From Betaproteobacteria bacterium RIFCSPLOWO2_02_FULL_68_150 (GTDB taxonomy: Bacteria > Pseudomonadota > Gammaproteobacteria > Burkholderiales > SG8-39), in contig MERE01000105.1 in NCBI GenBank assembly GCA_001771975.1, forward strand, positions 1-10,443: a stretch of 10,443 bases of DNA. The letters run 5' to 3'. This document shows, piece after piece, positions 1 through 7,792 of this stretch. The stretch's first letter is position 1; every line of letters starts with the position of its first letter. Under the pieces are notes generated by a model. It was not told where the DNA came from. It saw nothing but the letters and a program-made list of their open reading frames with translations, and did not search any database. The position numbers and the translations under genes were made by a program.

Positions 1-99
<99 letters not shown>

Positions 100-118
100 T
101 GTCGTTCCCTGGGAGTGG

Positions 119-2218
<2,100 letters not shown>

Positions 2219-2223
2219 TTCCA

Positions 2224-2227
2224 TCCT
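2224..2227 (-). promoter_or_regulatory. Shine-Dalgarno that decides the fusA start
   Basis: On the minus strand AGGA is followed by 5 nt and then ATG (2216-2218). The first base of an alternative ATG (2222-2224) lies inside this AGGA, so that alternative start would have no room for a ribosome binding site. This favours the 699-residue form of EF-G. Confidence 0.6.
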
Positions 2228-2231
2228 GTGA

Positions 2232-2702
<471 letters not shown>

Positions 2703-2721
2703 CGTGGCGCTCCTTGACTGG

Positions 2722-3099
2722 TCAGGCCAACTTCGGCAGCTTGGCGCCGTACTTCGAGCGGCTTTGCTTGCGGTCCTTGACACCCTGGGTGTCGAGCGAC
2801 CCGCGCACGATGTGATAGCGAACGCCCGGCAGGTCCTTGACGCGGCCGCCACGGATCAGCACGACCGAGTGCTCCTGCAGGTTGTGGCCTTCGCCGCCGA
2901 TGTAACCGATCACCTCGTAGCCGTTGGTGAGGCGGACCTTGGCGACCTTGCGCAGCGCCGAGTTGGGCTTCTTCGGCGTCGTCGTGTAGACGCGCGTGCA
3001 CACGCCGCGTTTCTGCGGCGACCCGGCGAGCGCGGGCACTTTCGATTTGGCGCGCTTGGCGGATCGCCCGAGGCGCACTAACTGATTGACGGTAGGCAT
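2722..3099 (-). CDS. rpsL: 30S ribosomal protein S12
   Basis: S12 sits at the decoding centre and controls tRNA selection accuracy. The protein has 125 residues, with the invariant segments KRGVCTRVYTTTPKKPNSAL, GGEGHNLQEHSVV and GGRVKDLPGVRYHIVRG. Lys43 and Lys88, the positions where substitutions give streptomycin resistance, are both lysine, so the protein looks like the sensitive wild type; Asp89, the site of methylthiolation in other bacteria, is present. The frame is open upstream to 3207, but ATG 3099 (MPTVNQLVR) is the family start. No strong Shine-Dalgarno is visible before it. It is the first gene of the str operon and is driven by the promoter at 3178-3207. Confidence 0.98.
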   Translation of the reverse strand: MPTVNQLVRLGRSAKRAKSKVPALAGSPQKRGVCTRVYTTTPKKPNSALRKVAKVRLTNGYEVIGYIGGEGHNLQEHSVVLIRGGRVKDLPGVRYHIVRGSLDTQGVKDRKQSRSKYGAKLPKLA

Positions 3100-3124
3100 G
3101 TTTTTGCGATTCCAGAAACGAACC

Positions 3125-3156
3125 GGGCGGCAACGCTCGAATCTCCGTGGCCGCCC
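3125..3156 (-). other. Predicted hairpin in the rpsL leader
   Basis: On the minus strand GGGCGGC (3156-3150) pairs with GCCGCCC (3131-3125). After a single C/T mismatch, ACG (3148-3146) pairs with CGT (3135-3133) and closes a 10-nt loop. The stem starts about 15 nt after the predicted transcription start and ends 25 nt before the rpsL ATG. No run of U follows, so it does not look like a terminator. It could be a regulatory or mRNA-stabilising leader element; chance pairing in GC-rich DNA is not excluded. Confidence 0.45.
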
Positions 3157-3177
3157 TGTCGCTAAAAAAGAGGCAGA

Positions 3178-3207
3178 ATTATAGAGAGTTTTGCCGCATA
3201 GCGTCAA
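3178..3207 (-). promoter_or_regulatory. Sigma70-type promoter of the str operon
   Basis: Reading the minus strand, TTGACG (3202-3207) is followed by an 18-nt spacer and a perfect TATAAT (3178-3183). Transcription should begin near 3171, giving a leader of about 72 nt before rpsL. The match is strong and its place directly upstream of a highly expressed operon makes it convincing. There is no upstream rpoBC from which these genes could be read; the preceding genes encode an EAL protein and an unknown protein. Confidence 0.85.
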
Positions 3208-3221
3208 CCTTTTCGCTGGCC

Positions 3222-3244
3222 GGCAGCGCGCTCCCGGCGCTGCC
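3222..3244. other. Inverted repeat between the 169-aa gene and the str promoter
   Basis: GGCAGCGC (3222-3229) and GCGCTGCC (3237-3244) form a perfect 8-bp stem with a 7-nt loop. It begins right after the stop codon of the upstream minus-strand gene (TAG at 3247-3249) and ends 14 bp before the -35 box of the str promoter. It could end transcription of the EAL/unknown-gene unit, although no T-run follows on the minus strand, or it could be an operator. Function is not established. Confidence 0.35.
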
Positions 3245-3246
3245 CG

Positions 3247-3756
3247 CTAGGGGCGCGGCGCGGGGTCCGGATCGAAGCCGAAGCGAGCGGGGACGGCGCC
3301 GCGATCGACGCGTTCCAGACGCTCGAGCCGCGAGCCCGCAGTTTCGGCATACCGTGCGAGGTCCCGGTCATGCATCAGCGCCACGCCGCGCGGGCTGGCG
3401 ACGAGGAGCGACCCTTCGTCGTCCAGCCATTGCGCGCCGGCGTCGAAGCGCCTGCCGCATTGATCGATCAGGGCAGAGCGTTCAACGCGCGCCACGAAGG
3501 GCGTGTATTGCAGCTTCACGAACACGCGCTGCGGGCCGTTCTGGAAGTACCAGCGGCCCGCGGCATCGACCGCGTAATTGCGCGCGATGAAACCGCGCAG
3601 TGCCGCATTGCCGATGCGCTCGAAGGCGCCGCTCGCCGGATTCTTCAGCCGCCACTCGCCACGCCGGTCGAGCAGCAGCCAGCCATAGGCATCCGGAACG
3701 TCAGGCCATTTGGCCAGCGCCCGGAGCACGATCGGCTGCAGGCCCGACGCGGTCAT
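3247..3756 (-). CDS. Conserved-looking protein of unknown function, 169 aa
   Basis: I do not assign a function. The protein is soluble-looking, with no signal peptide or membrane segment. It is rich in aromatic residues in its first half: WPDVPDAYGWLLLDRRGEWRL near residues 17-37, then RNYAVDAAGRWYFQNGPQRV near 59-78. It ends in a proline-rich tail. The W/Y-G-W-L-D-R-G-W pattern followed by GRWYFQNGPQRV-V-L resembles a small uncharacterised family I associate with betaproteobacteria, but I cannot confirm this. The gene starts 33 nt after the EAL gene on the same strand, so the two are likely co-transcribed. A weak GGGCGGG precedes the ATG. It ends 39 bp before the -35 box of the str promoter. 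Confidence 0.75.
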   Translation of the reverse strand: MTASGLQPIVLRALAKWPDVPDAYGWLLLDRRGEWRLKNPASGAFERIGNAALRGFIARNYAVDAAGRWYFQNGPQRVFVKLQYTPFVARVERSALIDQCGRRFDAGAQWLDDEGSLLVASPRGVALMHDRDLARYAETAGSRLERLERVDRGAVPARFGFDPDPAPRP

Positions 3757-3789
3757 GCTGCCCGCCCGGCTGCAGCGAGCGCGCGGCGC

Positions 3790-4599
3790 CTAGCTCGCCA
3801 GATCGTCGAGCGGCGCCGGCGGCAGCAGCCCGAAGCCCTGCGCATAGCCGACCCCCGCGGCCTTCAGCTGATCGAGCGGTTCCTGGGATTCCACGCTTTC
3901 GCCGATGATGGCCACGCCGGTGGCATCGCCCACCAGCACGATCGCGTTCAGCTTGGATCGCGCCATGTCGCTCGTGCCGAGCTTGCGCACGATCACGCCG
4001 TCGACCTTGACGTAATCCGCGCGTAAGGACGTGAGCGGTGCGAAAGACACCGAGCGGCGCCCGAAACCGTCGATCAGCATGCGGCAGCCGATTTCCTTGA
4101 GCGAGACCGCGAACTGCGCCGCCACGACCGGGCGCGCCAAGGCGTCCTTTTCATCGAGTTCGAAGATCAGCGCGTCGGCCTTGACACCCGCGCGCTGCAG
4201 TTCTGCCGCAGTGAATGCCGCGAATCCGGCATCGTCGAGCGTCTGGTCGGATATGTTGATGCTCAGGCGCGGCAGGCGCGCCCCGCGCGCCAGCCGGTCG
4301 ATCGCGCGGCGCACGATCCAGGCGTCCAGCTCGCGCATCATGCGGAAATGCTCGAACACCGGCAGGAATTCGCCCGGCGGCAGCAGCGCGCGCTCTTCTT
4401 CGCGCAAGCGCACCAGGACCTCGGCAAACGCGATCGGCTCGGAACCGCGCAGCGCCATCACCGGCTGCGCGTAGGCGACCAGTTCGTTGCGCTCGAGCGC
4501 GCGCCGCAGCCTGGCGACCGGGTCGTCCCAGCCCACCAGCTGCCGGTCCATGTCCTCGAGAAAGCGGCTGTCCCGCGGCACCGGCGCGCTGCTGCTCAT
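3790..4599 (-). CDS. EAL-domain protein, probably catalytically degenerate
   Basis: EAL domains hydrolyse cyclic di-GMP when their metal-binding residues are intact; degenerate ones act as binding or signalling proteins. The 269-residue protein is nearly all EAL domain (about 28-265), with a short N-terminus and no GGDEF, PAS or membrane segment. Visible motifs are EVL in place of EAL (E60), N115 in SINIS, E147 in FELDE, K198/D200 in YVKVD, E234 in GESVES and Q254 in AQGF. The DDFGTG loop reads D177-G-F-G-R-R, so the second metal-binding Asp is Gly, and the usual Gln seven residues after E234 is Pro241. Hydrolysis is therefore doubtful. The frame is open far upstream to 5358, but only this start fits; the upstream part is antisense to the DUF336 gene. 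It is divergent from that gene and precedes the 169-aa gene. Confidence 0.88.
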   Translation of the reverse strand: MSSSAPVPRDSRFLEDMDRQLVGWDDPVARLRRALERNELVAYAQPVMALRGSEPIAFAEVLVRLREEERALLPPGEFLPVFEHFRMMRELDAWIVRRAIDRLARGARLPRLSINISDQTLDDAGFAAFTAAELQRAGVKADALIFELDEKDALARPVVAAQFAVSLKEIGCRMLIDGFGRRSVSFAPLTSLRADYVKVDGVIVRKLGTSDMARSKLNAIVLVGDATGVAIIGESVESQEPLDQLKAAGVGYAQGFGLLPPAPLDDLAS

Positions 4600-4606
4600 G
4601 CGGGCG

Positions 4607-4612
4607 ATTCTA
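4607..4612 (-). promoter_or_regulatory. Possible -10 box for a leaderless EAL transcript
   Basis: The minus strand reads TAGAAT, then 7 nt (CGCCCGC), then the EAL gene ATG (4599). A -10 at this distance would place the transcription start at or next to the ATG, and no Shine-Dalgarno is visible upstream. No good -35 hexamer lies 16-18 nt upstream, so the call rests on the -10 match and its spacing. Confidence 0.35.
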
Positions 4613-4672
4613 CCCGGTAAGATTGGCGTGCTGATCGCATTCGACGCCGGTGCGTCACTATCGGAGACCATC

Positions 4673-5167
4673 ATGAAAGCACATCTCATCTGCACCTTGC
4701 TCGCCGCGGCCGCGCTGGCGCCCGCCTCGCACGCCCAGGATGCGACGACGACGATTCGCGTGCTGACGCCGGAGACGGCGCTCGCGGCGGCGCAAGCCGC
4801 GCTCGCGAAATGCCGTGATTCGGGCTGGCAGGTCGCGGTATCGGTGGTTGACCGCTCGGGCCTCACGCAGGTCATGTTGCGCGACCGCTTCGCGGGCCCC
4901 CACACGCCGCGCACCGCCGCCGGCAAGGCCTGGACCGCAGTGAGCTTTCGCACCAGCACGAGCGAACTCGACCGCCTCAGCCAGCCCGGGCAGCCGCAAA
5001 GCGGCATTCGGCAACTGCCCCGCGTCGTTGCGCTGGGCGGCGGCCTGACGATCGAAGCGCAGGGATCGATCTTGGGCGGCATCGGCGTCTCGGGCGGCCC
5101 CGTGGATGGCGACGAGGTGTGCGCGCGGGCGGGAATCGAGGCGATTCGCGAGCGGATCGAGTTCTGA
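4673..5167 (+). CDS. Exported GlcG/HbpS-like (DUF336) protein
   Basis: The mature part matches the GlcG/HbpS family (DUF336), small proteins, some of which bind or degrade haem; the ligand here is unknown. The protein has 164 residues. It begins with a typical signal peptide: MK, a hydrophobic stretch (LICTLLAAAALAP) and SHA before a likely cleavage at A21/Q22. Family features follow: LTPETALAAAQAAL (about 29-42), VAVSVVDRSGLTQVMLRDRFAG, KAWTAVSF, then GGGLTIEAQGSILGGIGVSG and GDEVCARAG near the C-terminus. The frame is open from 4487, but ATG 4673 begins the signal peptide and has GGAG 7 nt upstream. Its TGA overlaps the next ATG (TGATG). The last 36 codons are repeated 491 bp downstream inside the chimeric gene. 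Confidence 0.9.
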   Translation: MKAHLICTLLAAAALAPASHAQDATTTIRVLTPETALAAAQAALAKCRDSGWQVAVSVVDRSGLTQVMLRDRFAGPHTPRTAAGKAWTAVSFRTSTSELDRLSQPGQPQSGIRQLPRVVALGGGLTIEAQGSILGGIGVSGGPVDGDEVCARAGIEAIRERIEF

Positions 5168-5546
5168 TGGCTGCGGCCGCATTCGATTTCTACTGGGAAG
5201 ACTTCCCGGTCGGTCAGGAGCGCGACATGGGCCGGCATCGCTTCACGGAAGAAGAGATCGTGGCCTTCGCGCGCCAGTACGACCGGCAGCGTTTTCACCT
5301 CGATGCGCACGGCGCAAGCGCCACCCTGTTCGGCGGACTGATCGCCAGCGGCTGGCATACCTGCGTGATTGCCATGCGCGGCATGTGCGACGCCTACCTG
5401 ACCCGCTCGGCTTGCCTCGGCTCGCCGGGCCTGGACAGCCTGCGCTGGCTCAAGCCGGTGCGGCCCGGGGACGAGATCGTGTTCCGCGCCAGGGTGCTCG
5501 AGTCGCGTCCCTCGTCAAGCAAGCCTGATGTCGGCCTGACGAAGTT
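5056..5546 (+). repeat. 491-bp direct tandem repeat, copy A
   Basis: This segment is identical over 491 bp to the segment immediately following it (5547-6037). I compared the two base by base and found no difference. It holds the last 37 codons of the DUF336 gene, counting the stop codon, and the first 126 codons of the MaoC gene. At the edges 5055 (a) differs from 5546 (t), and 5547 (a) differs from 6038 (t), so the boundaries are exact and there is no microhomology at the junction. Confidence 0.97.
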
Positions 5547-5658
5547 AGCGCAGGGATCGATCTTGGGCGGCATCGGCGTCTCGGGCGGCCCCGTGGATGG
5601 CGACGAGGTGTGCGCGCGGGCGGGAATCGAGGCGATTCGCGAGCGGATCGAGTTCTGA
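5167..5658 (+). CDS. Chimeric ORF: MaoC N-terminus fused to DUF336 C-terminus
   Basis: This 163-residue ORF was created by the tandem duplication. Residues 1-126 are identical to the N-terminus of the intact MaoC protein that follows, including D39 and H44 of the hydratase active site (YDRQRFH) and FGGLIASGWHT. Residue 127 (Leu) spans the junction, and residues 128-163 are the last 36 residues of the DUF336 protein (AQGSILGGIGVSGG to RERIEF), read in their original frame. The MaoC part lacks the final strands of the hot-dog fold (residues 127-160 of the parent). The ORF starts on the TGATG overlap with the DUF336 stop, and its own TGA overlaps the next ATG in the same way. It may be translated but misfolded. 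I do not expect a selected function without further evidence. Confidence 0.6.
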   Translation: MAAAAFDFYWEDFPVGQERDMGRHRFTEEEIVAFARQYDRQRFHLDAHGASATLFGGLIASGWHTCVIAMRGMCDAYLTRSACLGSPGLDSLRWLKPVRPGDEIVFRARVLESRPSSSKPDVGLTKLAQGSILGGIGVSGGPVDGDEVCARAGIEAIRERIEF

Positions 5659-6037
5659 TGGCTGCGGCCGCATTCGATTTCTACTGGGAAGACTTCCCGG
5701 TCGGTCAGGAGCGCGACATGGGCCGGCATCGCTTCACGGAAGAAGAGATCGTGGCCTTCGCGCGCCAGTACGACCGGCAGCGTTTTCACCTCGATGCGCA
5801 CGGCGCAAGCGCCACCCTGTTCGGCGGACTGATCGCCAGCGGCTGGCATACCTGCGTGATTGCCATGCGCGGCATGTGCGACGCCTACCTGACCCGCTCG
5901 GCTTGCCTCGGCTCGCCGGGCCTGGACAGCCTGCGCTGGCTCAAGCCGGTGCGGCCCGGGGACGAGATCGTGTTCCGCGCCAGGGTGCTCGAGTCGCGTC
6001 CCTCGTCAAGCAAGCCTGATGTCGGCCTGACGAAGTT
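5547..6037 (+). repeat. 491-bp direct tandem repeat, copy B
   Basis: This is the second perfect copy, abutting copy A with no spacer. Unlike copy A it runs on into the normal 3' end of the MaoC gene. Removing either copy would restore a simple DUF336-maoC-maoC gene order. Complete identity, including third codon positions, means the duplication is very recent or arose during sequencing or assembly. Confidence 0.97.
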
Positions 6038-6140
6038 TCTCTGGGATGCCGTCAACAGCTCGGGCGAACAGGTTCTGGCGATGGAAGGCTGGCAACTTTT
6101 CGCGCGCCGCAGCGCGGCAACCCGAGCGGGCGCAGCATGA
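5658..6140 (+). CDS. MaoC-like hot-dog dehydratase/hydratase, intact copy
   Basis: MaoC-like hot-dog proteins usually add water to, or remove it from, acyl-CoA thioesters; the substrate here is unknown. The protein has 160 residues and is a single hot-dog domain without a signal peptide. The catalytic pair of the R-hydratase family is visible with its normal five-residue spacing, D39 and H44 in QYDRQRFHLD, followed by GGLIASGWHT (about 56-65), SPGLDSLRWLKPVRPGDEI (about 85-103) and the final strand EGWQLFARR. ATG 5658 overlaps the stop of the chimeric ORF (TGATG), as the original gene would have overlapped the DUF336 stop. The last 4 nt overlap the next gene (ATGA), so translation is probably coupled through the block. 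Confidence 0.9.
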   Translation: MAAAAFDFYWEDFPVGQERDMGRHRFTEEEIVAFARQYDRQRFHLDAHGASATLFGGLIASGWHTCVIAMRGMCDAYLTRSACLGSPGLDSLRWLKPVRPGDEIVFRARVLESRPSSSKPDVGLTKFLWDAVNSSGEQVLAMEGWQLFARRSAATRAGAA

Positions 6141-6604
6141 ATCCGCCGGAGGCGACGCTGTATTGGGAGGATTTCGTGCCCGGCGCAGTGGACGAGATCG
6201 GCCGCTACACGTTCACGCAGGAGGAGATCATCGCGTTCGCGACGCAGTTCGACCCGCAGCCGTTTCATACCGACCCGGAAGCCTCGCGCGGTACTTTCTA
6301 TGGCGGTCTGATTGCGAGCGGCTGGCATACCTGTGCCATCGGCATGCGCCTGATGGTGCAGGCCTACATCGGCCGTGCGGCGAGCGCGGGTTCACCGGGG
6401 GTCGAGAACATCCGCTGGCTCGGTCCGGTGCGCCCCGGGGACACCATCACCTACCGCCGAGTGATCCTGGAATCACGCCCCTCCGGCAGCCGTCCCGAAA
6501 TCGGCCTGGTGCGCTCGCGCTCGGAGGCATTGAATCAGCGCGGCGAAATGGTGATGACGATGGAGGGCTGGGGCCTGTTCCGGCGCCGGCCCGCTGCGGA
6601 CTGA
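6137..6604 (+). CDS. MaoC-like hot-dog dehydratase/hydratase, second paralogue
   Basis: This 155-residue single hot-dog protein is a diverged paralogue of the preceding gene. The two align without gaps over most of their length and are roughly half identical. It keeps D39 and H44 (QFDPQPFHTD), GGLIASGWHTC (about 56-66), GSPGVENIRWLGPVRPGDTI and EGWGLFRRR. The first four bases overlap the preceding gene (ATGA), which points to translational coupling and perhaps to a hetero-oligomer, since hot-dog proteins work as dimers or higher assemblies. The closest functional guess is enoyl-CoA or related thioester hydration. No CoA ligase or dehydrogenase is in the window to indicate a pathway. Its stop is only 6 nt from the convergent clsB stop. 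Confidence 0.9.
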   Translation: MNPPEATLYWEDFVPGAVDEIGRYTFTQEEIIAFATQFDPQPFHTDPEASRGTFYGGLIASGWHTCAIGMRLMVQAYIGRAASAGSPGVENIRWLGPVRPGDTITYRRVILESRPSGSRPEIGLVRSRSEALNQRGEMVMTMEGWGLFRRRPAAD

Positions 6605-6615
6605 ACCGCTTCAGT
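6600..6615. other. Palindrome holding both convergent stop codons
   Basis: ACTGAA (6600-6605), a 4-nt loop CCGC, and TTCAGT (6610-6615) form a perfect 6-bp inverted repeat. The plus-strand TGA of the second MaoC gene (6602-6604) is in one arm and the minus-strand TGA of the cardiolipin synthase gene (6611-6613) in the other. It could be a minimal bidirectional terminator, but no T-run follows on either strand, so this is uncertain. Confidence 0.4.
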
Positions 6616-7792
6616 GGTAGCGGTCGACGCCGGCAAACGCGATGAATAGCCGCGCGATCGCATAGGCGAGCCAGATGCGCACGCGCAGCCAGAGCGGTTT
6701 GTGCTTCCACTGCCGCGGCGGCACCGGCTGCGCGCCGCGCTGCATCGCTTCCAGCAGGCTCGCGCGCAGCTCGGCGGCAAAACCCGCATCGTCCACGAAG
6801 ATATTCGCCTCACGCGCGAGCAGCAGGCTGAACGGGTCGATGTTGGACGAGCCCACGCAGGCCTGCCGGCCGTCGAACACCGCCACCTTGGTGTGCAGGA
6901 AGCTGCGGTGGTATTCGTGGATCTCGATGCCGCCGTCGAGAAACGGCCCGTACAGCGCGCGCGACGCGTAGTGCAGCAGCGCGTACTCCACGCGGCCCTG
7001 CAACAGCAGCGTGACGCGCACGCCGCGTGCTGCGGCCTGCACGAGCGCGTGGCGAAAGCGCCGCCCCGGGAAGAAATACGAGTTCGCGATCAGCACTTCC
7101 TTGCGCGCCCCGGCAATCAGCGCCAGGTAGGCCTCCTCGATGTCGCGCCGGTGGCGCACGTTGTCGCGTATCACGAGCGCCGCGCGCTGATTCTCGCCAC
7201 ACGGCGCGCAGCCGAGCGGGTCCCGCGCGCCGCGCCCCGGAAAACGGTCGAATCCGGGCCAGCGGCTGCCGAACGTGGCCCAGGCGGTGCGCGACCACAG
7301 GCGCGCCGCGACTTCGCGCACGCGCCCCACCAGCAGGCCCTCGATCTTCACCGCATAGTCATAGCGCGGCGGCGTCTGGTTGGGGGTGTCGAAATCGTCG
7401 ATGATGTTGATGCCGCCGACGAAGGCGATCGCTGTGTCCACGCAGGCGATCTTGCGATGCATGCGGCGCAGCCGGTTGCGGCGCAGTGTCCAGGGACTGA
7501 TGTTGGGCCTGAATACCAACAGGTGCACGCCGGCCTGCTGCAGCATGGCACGGAAGCGCGGCGCAAACTCGCGCGCGCCGAAGCCGTCGAGCAGCAGGTG
7601 CACCGCGACGCCCCGCGCGGCAGTGCGCGCGAGGGCGTCGGCGACCAGGCTGCCGGTCTCGTCGTCCGCAAAGATATAGGTCTCGAGGAATATCTCCTGC
7701 ACCGCGGCATCGATCGCCCGCAACAGCTCCGGGAAATACTGCTCGCCGTTCCGCAGCAGCGTCAGGCGATTGCCGGAGAAATACTCAGGCAC
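6611..7792 (-). CDS. clsB: Cardiolipin synthase, ClsB (YbhO)-like
   Basis: This phospholipase D superfamily enzyme probably makes cardiolipin from phosphatidylglycerol or a related phospholipid at the inner membrane. The 393-residue protein has both HKD motifs: H112/K114/D119 in MHRKIACVD and H300/K302/D307 in LHTKVAVFD, each followed by the GG or GSSN element (FVGGIN, VGSSNIDPFS). The N-terminus (GNRLTLLRNGEQYFPELLRA) resembles E. coli ClsB. It lacks the N-terminal membrane helices of ClsA; a hydrophobic C-terminal stretch (about 366-388) may bind the membrane. The start chosen is GTG 7792, giving an 8-nt overlap with the end of the ybhP-like gene and a GAG 7 nt upstream. The frame is open to 7849, but those residues look unlike the family. 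The ybhP-clsB order matches E. coli ybhP-ybhO. Confidence 0.9.
   Translation of the reverse strand: MPEYFSGNRLTLLRNGEQYFPELLRAIDAAVQEIFLETYIFADDETGSLVADALARTAARGVAVHLLLDGFGAREFAPRFRAMLQQAGVHLLVFRPNISPWTLRRNRLRRMHRKIACVDTAIAFVGGINIIDDFDTPNQTPPRYDYAVKIEGLLVGRVREVAARLWSRTAWATFGSRWPGFDRFPGRGARDPLGCAPCGENQRAALVIRDNVRHRRDIEEAYLALIAGARKEVLIANSYFFPGRRFRHALVQAAARGVRVTLLLQGRVEYALLHYASRALYGPFLDGGIEIHEYHRSFLHTKVAVFDGRQACVGSSNIDPFSLLLAREANIFVDDAGFAAELRASLLEAMQRGAQPVPPRQWKHKPLWLRVRIWLAYAIARLFIAFAGVDRYH

Noticed and set aside
2703..2852. Longer S7 starting at 2852
   Set aside because: S7 of 156 residues is the normal length, and ATG 2702 has AAGGAG at the right distance. The extension overlaps rpsL in another frame.
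4487..4672. N-terminal extension of the DUF336 frame to 226 residues
   Set aside because: It would hide the clear signal peptide beginning at 4673, which also has a GGAG ribosome binding site, and it overlaps the EAL gene.
4600..4672. A plus-strand promoter for the DUF336 gene
   Set aside because: I looked for -35/-10 pairs. TTGGCG at 4623-4628 has no -10 match at 16-18 nt, and CACTAT at 4656-4661 has no -35 partner. A promoter must exist nearby but cannot be pinned down.
4600..5358. N-terminal extension of the EAL frame to 522 residues
   Set aside because: The extra residues are antisense to the DUF336 and MaoC genes and have no EAL-family or sensor-domain pattern. ATG 4599 gives a complete EAL domain.
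5056..6037. Transposon or integron cassette as cause of the direct repeat
   Set aside because: There are no terminal inverted repeats, transposase, integrase or target-site duplication; the repeat is a plain tandem copy of coding sequence.
5394..6328. Minus-strand frames across the duplicated MaoC region
   Set aside because: They are repeated only because the underlying DNA is duplicated, and they have no domain pattern.
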